Origin: Pedosphaera parvula Ellin514 | GTDB lineage: Bacteria; Verrucomicrobiota; Verrucomicrobiia; Limisphaerales; Pedosphaeraceae | Reading direction: 5' to 3' | NCBI RefSeq assembly: GCF_000172555.1 | Contig: NZ_ABOX02000006.1 | Span: forward strand, 156,518-220,517 | Length of the DNA stretch: 64,000 nt | Shown: one piece after another, positions 50,969 through 61,449 of the stretch | Numbering within the stretch: position 1 is the stretch's first letter | Layout: every line of letters begins with the position of its first letter | Program-made: the position numbers and the translations under genes | Notes under the pieces: model-generated | Database searches by the model: none | What the model was told of the DNA's origin: nothing | What the model saw: only the letters and a program-made list of their open reading frames with translations

Positions 50969-52657
50969 TCAAGCCGCAGGGGGAAGACGCTGGCGGACGT
51001 CCCATTTTTTAAAACGAGGGTCATTTGGTTCAGGAACTGGTTCCTGGGCAATTGATCTCATTTCGCGCACAAGAAATTCGTGCTGAGCGGAGGGGCTTAG
51101 CTGAATGGCCGCGATGGAAATAAAGATTATCACCGTTCCAAAACAAACCACGACAAGTTCCGTAACGGAGCCCGTGGGGAATTGATAGCCAAGGCTGGTA
51201 AAAGCGCGACTCATGCTTCGGCCGTTCACGATCAACGCCACCCAGCCCCACAAATTGGTTCGTAATCGAAAAAAAGCGAACGTGGGCCTTCCGCTGTTCA
51301 GTGCGATCCACATGGCTGTCGGCACGGATCGTTGCGAACCGTGAAGGCACCAGGCGATGAACAAGCCCCAGATCAAAAGATAGGAGATGATGGCGTTGGA
51401 GGTCCATGAGCGGGTAAGAAAGCCGCCTATCATCATGAGGATGCAGAGGCCAAGGGTCGTGAATCTGACGGGTTTAAATTGCGCCTTGATGGCAGCAATC
51501 TGGCCATCCACGATCTGGCCTTCCCTCAATGGCGTGGTGAGCAGGAGCTCCAAGGCGCCATCGTGGCGATCGTTGCCCAGGCGGCGTGCCGCAGCGTAGA
51601 CGCTGATCGTATTCACACTTAGAATCATCACGAAGGCAGTCAGATAAAAATTCATGGTGGAGGGCCAAAGATGCGGCCATGCCCACCAACCCAGAAGCCA
51701 GATGAGGCTCAGGCCAACCAGGAGACCCCAGGCGGCCATGACCGGGCGACGATCCCGTTGGGCGAGCCAGTGGAATGGGTTCGCATCCATAAGATCGGCA
51801 CGCAGTTCCCGCCGCCAGGAAGCGGAACCGTTCACAAAACCCTCCCAAAGTCCGCGCCAGCCTCTGTCGCCGGACTTTTCCAATTCCTGTTTCCAATTGC
51901 GTTTGAGCAGCCAGGCGGCGAGGCCGAGAAAGAGCAGCGACCATCCCCAGGTTGCGATTGCCGCTTTCCAAAACATGGCTGGTGTGGCGTTCGCAAAGTT
52001 GGTGGCGACCAGGTAAGGAACGGAGGCAGGGCTGAGGCAGAGCCAGGTCGTGGAAAAGGGTGGAGAGCCGGCAAGAATTTTTCCGAGCCAAAATGGCAGG
52101 ACTGGTGCCAGGGCAACGCAGGCCACCAGCAAAACGGCACCGAAGAGGGCCGAACCATCATCCGTGCACAAAACGGAGGCCAGCAAGCCAGCAGTCACGA
52201 TAAAAATCAGGAGCGTTGGGAAGCAAGCGAGGGTGGCCAGGTATAAGTCGAGGGAGACGCCTCCGGTCAGGAACGGAATGGTGAGGAAAGGACATATGGC
52301 CAGCAGATCGCTGGAGGCGTTGAGGATGCCGCTCAGGAGTTTGCCAACAAAAAGTTCGCCGGAACTTATGCCACTGAGGTAAAGAAGTTCGAGAGTTTGG
52401 TTGCGACGTTCCTCCGAGAATAAAGCGACACTAATGGTGATCGGCGGGATGAGCGCAAGATAAAGCCCGGCGTAGAAAAGGAAGATGTGGAGATCTCTGC
52501 CGACGCTTTTGGGGCCATTGAACAAGCTCAGAATAAAAAAGAAGGAAACCAAAAGGGTTGCCCCAAGGGCAATCAACGAACGGGACTTCACAGCCTGGCG
52601 TTTGCGTAAGGCTATCCTTAACTCTCGCTCGATGATTGGTGGAAGCAGTATATGCAC
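50969..52657 (-). CDS. ABC-2 type transporter permease
   Basis: About 562 aa from GTG 52657; the frame extends further upstream but that part is the complement of the MOSC gene leader and reads as low-complexity. Around 12 membrane helices with the ABC-2 pattern (ELRIALRKRQAVKSRSLIAL, LELLYLSGISSGELFVGKLLSG, GALELLLTTPLREGQIV repeated in both halves). No ATPase subunit is adjacent, so it is either an orphan or paired elsewhere. Confidence 0.82.
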   Translation of the reverse strand: MHILLPPIIERELRIALRKRQAVKSRSLIALGATLLVSFFFILSLFNGPKSVGRDLHIFLFYAGLYLALIPPITISVALFSEERRNQTLELLYLSGISSGELFVGKLLSGILNASSDLLAICPFLTIPFLTGGVSLDLYLATLACFPTLLIFIVTAGLLASVLCTDDGSALFGAVLLVACVALAPVLPFWLGKILAGSPPFSTTWLCLSPASVPYLVATNFANATPAMFWKAAIATWGWSLLFLGLAAWLLKRNWKQELEKSGDRGWRGLWEGFVNGSASWRRELRADLMDANPFHWLAQRDRRPVMAAWGLLVGLSLIWLLGWWAWPHLWPSTMNFYLTAFVMILSVNTISVYAAARRLGNDRHDGALELLLTTPLREGQIVDGQIAAIKAQFKPVRFTTLGLCILMMIGGFLTRSWTSNAIISYLLIWGLFIAWCLHGSQRSVPTAMWIALNSGRPTFAFFRLRTNLWGWVALIVNGRSMSRAFTSLGYQFPTGSVTELVVVCFGTVIIFISIAAIQLSPSAQHEFLVREMRSIAQEPVPEPNDPRFKKWDVRQRLPPAA

Positions 52658-52835
52658 CTTGAACGTTGTGCAGAGTAACAGATTAAACCTGCCAAACAAT
52701 TGGAAAGTATCTCTCCTGCGCCATCGATGGTGGCAACAGTTGAGAATCGATTTTAAGCCGGGTTGTGTTGAGACTGGCACTAATGCGCTGGTCACGCTAG
52801 GGTGGTACTTGAGATTCGAACAAGATTCAAAAGTC

Positions 52836-53495
52836 ATGAAAGTACTTTCGATAAACGTTTCCCTCCCGCGAGAGGTCACAGGGCAGGGAAAAACATTTTC
52901 AACAGGAATCTTTAAAATACCGGTCGAGGGAAGAATCAAAGTTCATTCCCTGGGATTGGAGGGAGATGGGCAGGCCGACCTGGAAAACCATGGAGGCATC
53001 CACAAGGCAGTCTATAGTTATCCGTTTGAACATTACGAGTATTGGGCCGGGGAGCTTGGAAGAAACGATTTTTCCTTTGGGCAATTTGGCGAGAATCTCA
53101 CCATCTCAGGCTGGCTCGAGGACGGTGTACATATAGGTGACATGTTCCGCATCGGAGAAGTCCTGCTCGAAATCAGCCAACCCCGGGTGCCCTGCTACAA
53201 GCTTGCCGTTAAGATGAACCTGCCTGAGTTTCCAAAACACTTCGCGGCCAGCGGAAGAATTGGATTCTATTTGCGCGTGCTGGCACCCGGCGAAATTGGC
53301 GCTGGAGATGCGATGGAGCGCGTAAAGATTGACTCGCGCGGGGTCACTGTTCGTGAAATGATGGACGTGATGTATTTCAAAAGACATAATGAGGAAATCA
53401 TGCGCAAAGCAATTACGATTCCTGCATTGACGCCCAGTTGGCGTGATGAATTGAAACAGCGTCTGGGCATGGAGGCTGTGACCAACCAATCCTAG
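52836..53495 (+). CDS. yiiM: MOSC-domain protein (YiiM-like)
   Basis: 219 aa from ATG 52836; the 117 upstream codons in frame are not part of the family. MOSC core: LGLEGDGQADLENHGGIHKAVYSYPFEHYEYW and FGENLTISG, with the conserved Cys in QPRVPCYKLAV that binds sulfur/molybdenum cofactor. Enzymes of this type reduce or activate N-hydroxylated bases. Partly overlaps, in the opposite direction, the permease gene upstream region. Confidence 0.85.
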   Translation: MKVLSINVSLPREVTGQGKTFSTGIFKIPVEGRIKVHSLGLEGDGQADLENHGGIHKAVYSYPFEHYEYWAGELGRNDFSFGQFGENLTISGWLEDGVHIGDMFRIGEVLLEISQPRVPCYKLAVKMNLPEFPKHFAASGRIGFYLRVLAPGEIGAGDAMERVKIDSRGVTVREMMDVMYFKRHNEEIMRKAITIPALTPSWRDELKQRLGMEAVTNQS

Positions 53496-53500
53496 CAAGC

Positions 53501-56218
53501 ATGGGAACAAGCAACGGAAAGCCGAAGGAGGGGCTGGTGCCAAAGGGAGCCGAAAGGATACGGCTGGACGAAGATGAGGCCCGGACCAAAAATTGGAAGC
53601 GCTGGGGACCTTACTTGTCCGAGCGCCAGTGGGGGACCGTGAGGGAGGATTATTCCGCGGATGGCAATTGCTGGGACTATTTTCCTCACGACCACGCCCG
53701 CAGCCGCGCTTATCGCTGGGGAGAAGATGGGATTTTGGGCATTACCGATCGCGAGTGCCGCATCTGCTTTGCCCTGGCAATGTGGAACGGACGAGATCCG
53801 ATTCTGAAGGAACGCCTGTTCGGGCTTACCAATGCACAGGGTAATCATGGAGAGGATGTGAAAGAGGAATATTTTTATTTGGATTCCTCCCCGACGCATA
53901 CCTACATGAAAGGGCTTTATAAGTATCCTCAGGCCGAATTTCCCTACGCCCAATTGCTGGAGGAGAACCGGCGTCGCACGCGGGATGAGCCGGAGTACGA
54001 GTTGGTCGATACAGGCGTGTTCCAGGAGAACCGATATTTTGATGTGTTGGTGGAATACGCTAAGAACACGCCCAATGACATGCTGATTCGTGTGACGGTC
54101 ATTAATCGCGGACCAGATAAAGCAACCCTCCACCTTCTGCCGACATTATGGTTTCGGAATACGTGGGTATGGGGGTGCACGCACGAGGGATGCTCCCTGA
54201 AGCCGCGCATCGGCCTGGAGCGCGAAAATCTGCTCATGCTCAACCATGAGACACTGCGCGATTACTTTTTTGAGATCGGCCCACATCCAAAAGGCGGAAC
54301 TCCACCCATTCTTTTTACCGACAACGAAACCAATCTGCAGAAGCTCTATGGTGTGGAAAACCTGGGGAGTTACGTAAAAGATGCCTTTCACGAATATGTG
54401 ATCGAGGGGAGAAAAGAGGCCATCAATCCAAAACATTATGGCACCAAGGCCGCGCCGCATTACGTGCTGGAGCTCGGACCGGGAGAATCGCAAACGATCA
54501 AACTGCGCTTGTACGCCGAGGAAGAGACACCCTCGCCGGAAGCCAGGGAGAGCTTCGATGAAATTTTCACTACGCGGATTCGCGAGACGGAGGAGTTTTA
54601 CAATTCCATCGTTCAACCGAAGCTCACCCCTTCCGAGCGCAATGTGGTGAGACAGGGTTATGCCGGGTTGCTGTGGACGAAACAGTTTTATCAGTACATT
54701 GTGGAAGATTGGCTCAATGGAGACCCGCACTTCCCGTCACCGCCCGAGAGTAGAAAGAATGGACGCAACTCAACATGGGCGCATGTGTATAGCCGCGATG
54801 TGCTTTCGATGCCGGACAACTGGGAGTATCCCTGGTTTGCGGCGTGGGACCTGGCGTTCCACATGGTTCCGTTTGCGAAACTGGATGGGCGGTTTGCCAA
54901 GGATCAGTTGGTCCTGCTCTTGCGTGAATGGTACATGCATCCGAACGGCCAGATTCCGGCCTACGAATTTGCCTTCTCAGATGTGAATCCACCGGTGCAT
55001 GCCTGGGCGGCCTGGCGTGTCTACAAAATCACGGGCCGGAAGGGTCAGCGAGACAGGGATTTTCTGGAAAGCATGTTTCAAAAGCTCCTGTTGAATTTTA
55101 CCTGGTGGGTAAATCGCAAGGACCCCGATGGAAAGAACCTGTTTGCCGGCGGCTTTCTGGGGCTCGACAACATTGGCGTTTTTGATCGCTCCCAACCACT
55201 TCCCGAAGGGGGCAGTTTGCGGCAGGCAGACGGGACGGCTTGGATGGCTTTTTATTGCCTGACCATGCTGGCGATTGCCCTGGAGCTGGCACGGGATGGT
55301 GAAAGGATTTATACGGCTTACGAAGACATGGCGTCGAAGTTCCTCGAGCATTTTGTCCAAATTGCGGATGCGATGAACTCGCTCGGCGGTTCTGGTTTGT
55401 GGGATGAGGAGGATGGGTTTTACTACGATCAGATCAAAATCAACGGTGAGATCATTCCACTGCGAAGCCGGTCCCTGGTGGGGGTTCTGCCGCTGATTGC
55501 GGTGGAAGTGTTGGAGGAAAAAGCCGTTAAAAGTTTGCCCGGATTTTACAAACGCTTTCAATGGTTCCAGAACTATCGCAAAGACCTTGGCCGCCAGATC
55601 TCGCATTGCGAAATCAACCTGACGAATTCGCATCATCATTATCTTTTGGCCATTCCTTCCCGGGAACGGTTGATACGAACGTTGCGTTATGTGCTGGATG
55701 AATCTGAATTTCTTTCTCCGCACGGTGTTCGTTCGGTTTCCAAATTTCATTGCGATCACCCATATGTTTTCGAAGCTGGCGGCCTGAGACACGTCGTGGA
55801 TTATGTGCCGGGAGATTCGAATACCTGCCTGTTTGGGGGCAACTCCAATTGGCGCGGTCCGGTATGGTTTCCAATCAACTATCTACTGATTGAAGCGCTG
55901 GAAAGATACCACCATTTTTATGGCAACAATTTCAGAGTGGAATATCCGACCGGTTCCGGGGTGCTGCTCAATCTGAAGGAGATTGCGCAGGAATTGGCAG
56001 CCAGAATGGCAAAGATTTTCATACCCGACGAGCACGGGCACCGGGCCTGGTACGGTAACGATCTTCGATTTCAGGAAGATCCCCACTGGCGTGACCTGGT
56101 GCTCTTTCATGAATATTTTCATGGCGATACCGGCAAAGGCCTGGGGGCCAACCACCAAACCGGCTGGACGGCGCTGTCTGTGCGAATGGTCGAGGAACTC
56201 GCCCGTCGGAGAGGGTAA
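53501..56218 (+). CDS. Glucosidase of the MGH1/GH63-like (alpha,alpha)6 family
   Basis: 905 aa, 6 bases after the MOSC stop so probably cotranscribed. N-terminal beta-sandwich (residues 1-330) then an (alpha,alpha)6 barrel with HDHARSRAYRWGEDGI, WDLAFHMVPFAKLD, GGSLRQADGTAWMAFYCLTMLA and WRGPVWFPINYLLIEALERYHHFYG. The acid/base and general-acid positions of MGH1-type glycosidases are present. Acts on glucosylglycerate-like or oligosaccharide substrates; exact substrate unknown. Confidence 0.9.
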   Translation: MGTSNGKPKEGLVPKGAERIRLDEDEARTKNWKRWGPYLSERQWGTVREDYSADGNCWDYFPHDHARSRAYRWGEDGILGITDRECRICFALAMWNGRDPILKERLFGLTNAQGNHGEDVKEEYFYLDSSPTHTYMKGLYKYPQAEFPYAQLLEENRRRTRDEPEYELVDTGVFQENRYFDVLVEYAKNTPNDMLIRVTVINRGPDKATLHLLPTLWFRNTWVWGCTHEGCSLKPRIGLERENLLMLNHETLRDYFFEIGPHPKGGTPPILFTDNETNLQKLYGVENLGSYVKDAFHEYVIEGRKEAINPKHYGTKAAPHYVLELGPGESQTIKLRLYAEEETPSPEARESFDEIFTTRIRETEEFYNSIVQPKLTPSERNVVRQGYAGLLWTKQFYQYIVEDWLNGDPHFPSPPESRKNGRNSTWAHVYSRDVLSMPDNWEYPWFAAWDLAFHMVPFAKLDGRFAKDQLVLLLREWYMHPNGQIPAYEFAFSDVNPPVHAWAAWRVYKITGRKGQRDRDFLESMFQKLLLNFTWWVNRKDPDGKNLFAGGFLGLDNIGVFDRSQPLPEGGSLRQADGTAWMAFYCLTMLAIALELARDGERIYTAYEDMASKFLEHFVQIADAMNSLGGSGLWDEEDGFYYDQIKINGEIIPLRSRSLVGVLPLIAVEVLEEKAVKSLPGFYKRFQWFQNYRKDLGRQISHCEINLTNSHHHYLLAIPSRERLIRTLRYVLDESEFLSPHGVRSVSKFHCDHPYVFEAGGLRHVVDYVPGDSNTCLFGGNSNWRGPVWFPINYLLIEALERYHHFYGNNFRVEYPTGSGVLLNLKEIAQELAARMAKIFIPDEHGHRAWYGNDLRFQEDPHWRDLVLFHEYFHGDTGKGLGANHQTGWTALSVRMVEELARRRG

Positions 56219-56396
56219 TGATGCTGGCGATTATGGGCATCTTAAATAGGTGAGTGAAAGGGCTTTCCCTCGATTTAATCTCACGTTTTCAACCGTGGGC
56301 CTCGTGAGAGGCCTTAGTTGACAAAATTCCTTTTGAACATTAGGTCTGCCTTAGAGTGAAATGGCAGGATAACGTAGTTCAAAAAAGGAGTTTATT

Positions 56397-56984
56397 ATGG
56401 CAATAACAACTGCAAGTACTTCCCTGTTTGCCGCGGATATGGAGGAGGCTCGCCACAAATGGGGTTGGCTTTTGGCTCTTGGAATTGGTCTTATCGTGCT
56501 GGGGATAATCGCTACTTATGCCGCCGTGGCGACGACCGTTGCAACCGTTTTGTTCTTTGGCGCCATATTGCTGGTGGAGGGCATTTTTGAAATCGTGGGC
56601 GGAATCCGGAATCATCGGTATGGAGGGTTCTGGTTGCATCTGGCAAGCGGCATCCTCGGTATCGTTTGCGGGATATTGATTCTGTTGGCGCCAGTGGCAA
56701 GTGCACTCGCTCTTACGGTGGTATTCGCTGCATTCTTTTTGGTTGGGGGATTTTACAAGATTTTTGCCTCTGCTTCCATCCGACTCCCGGGATGGGGATG
56801 GTCCCTGTTTAGCGGTGCTTTGGATGTGGTGCTTGGCCTGATGCTGTTAACGAGATGGCCCTTTTCCGGGCTGTGGTTTATTGGCCTGGCGGTCGGGATC
56901 ACGCTCATATTTCAGGGGTGGGCCTGGGTGATGCTGGCGACATTGCTGCATCGGACAGAAACGCCGGTCGCAACGCCTGCGTAG
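56397..56984 (+). CDS. hdeD: HdeD-type acid-resistance membrane protein (DUF308)
   Basis: 195 aa, six membrane helices in three repeats of the DUF308 pattern (GIGLIVLGIIATYAAVAT, LASGILGIVCGILILLAP, SGALDVVLGLMLLTRWP). Matches the HdeD family. Ribosome site AAAAAGGAGT upstream. Confidence 0.92.
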   Translation: MAITTASTSLFAADMEEARHKWGWLLALGIGLIVLGIIATYAAVATTVATVLFFGAILLVEGIFEIVGGIRNHRYGGFWLHLASGILGIVCGILILLAPVASALALTVVFAAFFLVGGFYKIFASASIRLPGWGWSLFSGALDVVLGLMLLTRWPFSGLWFIGLAVGITLIFQGWAWVMLATLLHRTETPVATPA

Positions 56985-57073
56985 CAGGAAGCAGCAAAAT
57001 ATTGGAAACTTTTTCAGTTCCGACAAGCCAGTTGATTGCTGAGGCTTGATTTGGAGACGAATTCTGCGCATGA

Positions 57074-57538
57074 TTGAAATATGTCGATTATTTTTCTGAA
57101 AGGCATTCTTGGATTGGGTTTTGGACTTATCATCCTGGCCTTATTGTGAAGCGGTTCAATTACCTCCTTGATCCACTGTTCCTCATTTGCTGCGGGTTGT
57201 ATGTTGTAAACCGCTGGGTGATAAAGCCGCATGTGCATGCCGCTTTTTTTCACAACTGGTTTAATGACGGGCTTCTGATTCCATGCGCCCTGCCACCGTT
57301 GCTTCTGCTCCATAAGTTGTGTGGCCTGCGCAATCACGACGCCTTTCCTACGACCGGGGAGATTGCCGCGCATCTGGTTGGCTGGTCGGTTCTCTTTGAA
57401 TGGATCGGACCACGCATCATGCGCACCACTGGTGATCCGTGGGATGTTGTGGCCTATGCGGTGGGAGCGGTTCTGGCGTTCGTATGGTGGCGGTTTGACC
57501 GAATAACTCCGCTGCGGAAAACAGCAGATGAGCTTTGA
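57074..57538 (+). CDS. VanZ-like/phosphatidic-acid-phosphatase-type small membrane protein
   Basis: 154 aa starting at TTG 57074 (no ATG in frame before an upstream stop). Four membrane helices with HVHAAFFHNWFNDGLLIPCALPPLLLLH and TTGDPWDVVAYAVGAVLAFVWW, the VanZ/PAP2-like pattern. Overlaps the next gene by 11 bases, suggesting coupling. Confidence 0.72.
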   Translation: MKYVDYFSERHSWIGFWTYHPGLIVKRFNYLLDPLFLICCGLYVVNRWVIKPHVHAAFFHNWFNDGLLIPCALPPLLLLHKLCGLRNHDAFPTTGEIAAHLVGWSVLFEWIGPRIMRTTGDPWDVVAYAVGAVLAFVWWRFDRITPLRKTADEL

Positions 57539-58175
57539 TCTCCTGGCGCCACATTACCGCTGGATGGAATTCATTTTGGCCGGGGGCAAGCTGCAACGTA
57601 GCCGGACGGCACATCTTAAATCCATTCGCGAGCCAAAACGGGCTTTGTTATTGGGTGAGGGAAATGGCCGGTTTTTAGTCGAGTTGCTGAGCATGCATTC
57701 CCAGGCGCGTGTAACCTGTTTGGATGCGAGCCAGCGCATGCTTGATTGTGCCCGCAGTCGGATTGTCAAACATGGGATGGATGGCGGCTCAGTCGAATTC
57801 ATTCATGCCGATATCCTTGAATGGTTGCCGGGGAGCCAAAAGTTTGACCTTATCGTAACGAACTTCTTTCTCGACTGCTTTACTCCACAGCAGATTGAAA
57901 TGGTAGTGGAAAAACTGGCTGGAGCTGCAACTCCTGAAGCTCAATGGTTGCTCGCTGATTTTCGGGAACCACCCGCTGGCATGCGTAAGTTGCGAGCCAA
58001 ACTGATTCTGCAATCGATGTATCTCTTCTTCAGAGCCGTTACGCGATTGCCTGCGTCCCGACTGACACCTCCCGACTCCTACTTGCGAAGGCACAGGTTT
58101 GAGTTGGTTCAACGCTCGCAAGCCGATTGGGGACTACTGCACAGTGATTTGTGGAACAGATCCGGGTTGTGTTAA
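57528..58175 (+). CDS. Class I SAM-dependent methyltransferase
   Basis: 215 aa. Rossmann methyltransferase with motif I ALLLGEGNGRFL, LDASQRMLDCARS, and ADILEWLP. Methylates an unknown substrate. Coupled to the small membrane protein upstream; its 3' end is convergent with the phosphoesterase gene. Confidence 0.9.
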   Translation: MSFDLLAPHYRWMEFILAGGKLQRSRTAHLKSIREPKRALLLGEGNGRFLVELLSMHSQARVTCLDASQRMLDCARSRIVKHGMDGGSVEFIHADILEWLPGSQKFDLIVTNFFLDCFTPQQIEMVVEKLAGAATPEAQWLLADFREPPAGMRKLRAKLILQSMYLFFRAVTRLPASRLTPPDSYLRRHRFELVQRSQADWGLLHSDLWNRSGLC

Positions 58176-60856
58176 TCGTTATCCTGGTCCTGGGTTACTG
58201 TTATGGCCCAGGCGGGGTAAGGAGCAACAAATCCTTTTTGAGCATGCCAGATGATTTTATTCAACACATCTTCGGGACAGCGGTCGGGTTGATCCAAGGG
58301 CAACCGAGCTGAAACGAGAGCGTCACGACGTTGACGGCGATCCTTGATGGCATGCGTGTCAGGATTCATCTGATCCAGCGGCACATTGTTGGGAACTGCG
58401 TCGAAGGGAGTGAGGTCAGGTTTTTCCTGGAAACAGTCGAACATCGGCGTCGCGCCGGCATCCATTTGATTCATTGGAGGCAGGCCAAGGATGAGCTCGA
58501 TGGTGCGTAGCATGCCGGGCTGATTGTAATTCATGCCCACCACCGCATGGCGTTTGGTATAGGGACTGATAACGTAGGCAGTCGTGCGGTAACCGCTGAC
58601 ATGGTCGAATCCATTTTGAGGATCATCTTCGATGGCAAAAATGCAGGTTTCCTTCCAAAACTTACTGTGACTGATCGCTTCCACTATTTGTCCAAATGCA
58701 AGGTCATTGTCGGCAACATGGGCCGCTGGGGTGGGGAACCCATGTTTCGTGCCCGAGGTATGATCATTCGGCAGGCAGATGATGATGAAGTCGGGCATCT
58801 TGTCCCTTTTCTCAAATTCTTTCAGTTCCTTGATGAATTGCGCGGCGCGGAAGACATCCGGCACGGTGAGGTCCCAACCTATCGTGTTGGTCATGATATA
58901 CGGCGCAAGCGATTGAATGGCTGGAGTACAGGAAATGCTGAACTGATTGGAGTGATTGATGAAATCCCGGTAGATATCGAGAAACTGCGGCTCCCTTTTG
59001 CCGGATGGCGCCTTCCATTTTACTTCGCCAAAAGTGAATTCGCCATAATCGCGCAAGGTTTTTCCATGGGCCAGGGCGTTGTCCCAGATGAACCCGCTAG
59101 GTGCGTAGGCGACAGCATCCACGTCATCCAGTTCCATGCCGTCGGGATAACTGCGGGGGAAACCGGCGAAGGATTTCTCCATGTAATCCGTGGCAAAGGC
59201 TGTGTCCGCCCACTGATGGCCATCCGCGCTTAAAATGCCTGAGCAGTAGGTGTTATCAAGCAGAGCAAACTCGCGAACCAGCTTGTGCTGGTTGGGTGTT
59301 TCCTTCTCGCCAAAAACACATAGCGCGGGATCGCCATTGCCTTCCTTGACGTCCCCAAAAATTTGATCGTAAGAGCGGTTTTCCTTGATGATATAGACCA
59401 CATGTTTGAACACTGAAGGTTCACCAACCCGTTCCGGAACAGGCTGCGGCGCATGGCCGGGGCGCGCCGGCTGGCGGGATTCCTCAATTACGGCCCGACG
59501 ATAATTGCGAAGCACCACCTGGGTGAGTTGGTTCAGTTCCTCGATCTTTCTGGGAATTTGAATCAGCGAAAGAGAACCGCGAAACTGGTGGCTGGTGTAT
59601 CTTGGTTTCTCGCCATAGGCGAAGTCCTTGCCTGGAAGCGTGCCCTTGATGTTGGCAACGTAGAGGCTGGATCGGCGTGCGTCGTAAGCGATGGCGCCGG
59701 GAAACCAACCGGTGGGAATCAGGCCGGCGAGCTGGCAGCTTCCCGGTTTGAAAGAAACAACGGCAATTGCGTTTTGAGTGCCATTGCAGATAAACAAGAA
59801 TTTTCCTTTGCGATCAAACGCCAAGGCGTTGGGACTGGCGCCGTAGAAATCGTTGGGATGCCAGCGCAATGAAAAGGTCTCCACCACGGAGTCCTTACGC
59901 GTATCGATGACACTAACATTGTCGCTCCCGGCATTTGCCACACAAAGATGGCGTTCGTTCGGGCTCGAGGCCATGCCTGACGAATGGAGGCCGACTAATA
60001 TCTCCTTTACCGCTTTTCCGCTCTTCAGGTCGATCACAGTTAAGGAACCTTCGTTGGCAATGAAGCGAACTGGATCCACACGCACCTTTGTGCCTCTACC
60101 CGCAGGTCCAGTGAGGCTGTTTGCATCAGGACGACGCCCGCCCCAATTGCTGACGTAAGCCTTGTCGCCGACCAGCACCACTTCGTAAGGCAACGCACCG
60201 ACATCGAAGAAGCGCAGAGGCTTGCCGGAGGCGACATCCATTTCCAGAAGACGGTTTGAGAGATTCAGGGCGACGTAAAGCTTTGTTCCATCCCTTGAGA
60301 TGGCAAGACCGGCAGGGATGTCATTAGTTCGTCGGGGGGCATTTGCGGGAGGAAGTTCAATGGAGCGCCTGGCAGTGATTTTATGCTGTTTATCCACCCC
60401 GAACACTTTAATCGACCCATTCACGTCGGAGAGAAAGATTTGCGAGCCGTCTTTGGAAAAAATGAGTCCGGTATAACTGACCTGCGCCTCGGGATCGGGC
60501 TTCAGAATATGTGTCGAAACGGTTTCGCCCTTTTCAGATTCGGTCTCAGCGGGTAACGGGACCCGCTGTAGAACAGCTGCTGTGGTTGGATGGATGGCAA
60601 CGAGTTCATGCGTTTTTCCGGCAGTGACAATGAGCTCACCATCGGGGCTGAGGGCAATCACCTGCGGACGCATTTCCGGCAGATCCACCTGAGTTCCGGC
60701 AGGAGTCAGCAGCTGACTGGTCGGGGTGAAGACCTCATCTTTCGAAATTCTTCCGACTTTGCGAAAATCATCCGGCGCTGCCACCTGGGCCAGAGCTGTG
60801 AGAGCCGAGCCAAGATAAATCAAGCCAGCGCGGATTAATCGTTTTCTGCTATTCAT
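58172..60856 (-). CDS. Bifunctional YncE-type beta-propeller and phosphoesterase protein
   Basis: 894 aa with a signal peptide (GLIYLGSALTALAQ). Residues 60-450 are a seven-bladed propeller of LTVIDLKSGKAV-type repeats; the C-terminal half is an alkaline-phosphatase-superfamily phosphoesterase with KHVVYIIKENRSYDQIFG, ADGHQWADTAFATDYM and IIICLPNDHTSG, DPQNGFDHVSG metal motifs. Common in Verrucomicrobia and Planctomycetes; substrate unknown. Confidence 0.9.
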   Translation of the reverse strand: MNSRKRLIRAGLIYLGSALTALAQVAAPDDFRKVGRISKDEVFTPTSQLLTPAGTQVDLPEMRPQVIALSPDGELIVTAGKTHELVAIHPTTAAVLQRVPLPAETESEKGETVSTHILKPDPEAQVSYTGLIFSKDGSQIFLSDVNGSIKVFGVDKQHKITARRSIELPPANAPRRTNDIPAGLAISRDGTKLYVALNLSNRLLEMDVASGKPLRFFDVGALPYEVVLVGDKAYVSNWGGRRPDANSLTGPAGRGTKVRVDPVRFIANEGSLTVIDLKSGKAVKEILVGLHSSGMASSPNERHLCVANAGSDNVSVIDTRKDSVVETFSLRWHPNDFYGASPNALAFDRKGKFLFICNGTQNAIAVVSFKPGSCQLAGLIPTGWFPGAIAYDARRSSLYVANIKGTLPGKDFAYGEKPRYTSHQFRGSLSLIQIPRKIEELNQLTQVVLRNYRRAVIEESRQPARPGHAPQPVPERVGEPSVFKHVVYIIKENRSYDQIFGDVKEGNGDPALCVFGEKETPNQHKLVREFALLDNTYCSGILSADGHQWADTAFATDYMEKSFAGFPRSYPDGMELDDVDAVAYAPSGFIWDNALAHGKTLRDYGEFTFGEVKWKAPSGKREPQFLDIYRDFINHSNQFSISCTPAIQSLAPYIMTNTIGWDLTVPDVFRAAQFIKELKEFEKRDKMPDFIIICLPNDHTSGTKHGFPTPAAHVADNDLAFGQIVEAISHSKFWKETCIFAIEDDPQNGFDHVSGYRTTAYVISPYTKRHAVVGMNYNQPGMLRTIELILGLPPMNQMDAGATPMFDCFQEKPDLTPFDAVPNNVPLDQMNPDTHAIKDRRQRRDALVSARLPLDQPDRCPEDVLNKIIWHAQKGFVAPYPAWAITVTQDQDND

Positions 60857-61005
60857 GCGACGGATGATTTGTAACCGAGTCGGGTGGACAACGGCAATAC
60901 TCCCGTCGCGCTGCCTCCGCGGTTCTCATTCTCAGCAGAGACGGAGCTTCTTTTCACTTATTTATCAAAACCTAATTAAGACAGCGGTGTTCTTATGCAT
61001 CAGAT

Positions 61006-61449
61006 ATGAGACGATATGTTCTAGTGCCGAGTGTGATACTCCTGTTGGCGTTTATCATCATCTCTTGCAAACGAAACAAACCGCAAAGTTCTTCAAAACC
61101 ACCCGTGATAACGGCCAATCTTGCTTCGGATGTGAAAACCAAGACTGGTGTGGAGTTGCCAAAATCGTGCAGGTTTATTATGAGTACCAACTATGCCAGA
61201 TTGGACACCGATGTTTGGTTGTTTGAAATCGAAAGTGGCAACCCAGCGCAGTTTCCCAAGCAATTGAATCTTCTGCCCGGAGGTGATGCTCCAAACAATG
61301 CAAAATTAATGGAGCGTATGGGTGGTATCTCGATTGGTATTCCGAAAGAATTGTATTTTGGCGTATGGGAAGTATCGAACGCCCAGTGTCACGCAACTCT
61401 GATCACGACGACTAATAGTGATTACTTGATGTTGGAACGACTTAACTAA
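61006..61449 (+). CDS. Lipoprotein of unknown function
   Basis: 147 aa with a lipoprotein signal (LVPSVILLLAFIIISC, cysteine at the cleavage site). The rest has no recognised motif. Divergently placed from the phosphoesterase. Confidence 0.75.
   Translation: MRRYVLVPSVILLLAFIIISCKRNKPQSSSKPPVITANLASDVKTKTGVELPKSCRFIMSTNYARLDTDVWLFEIESGNPAQFPKQLNLLPGGDAPNNAKLMERMGGISIGIPKELYFGVWEVSNAQCHATLITTTNSDYLMLERLN

Noticed and set aside
52485..52835. The long N-terminal extension of the MOSC protein
   Set aside because: It is antisense to the permease start, low in complexity and absent from the family; ATG 52836 fits better.
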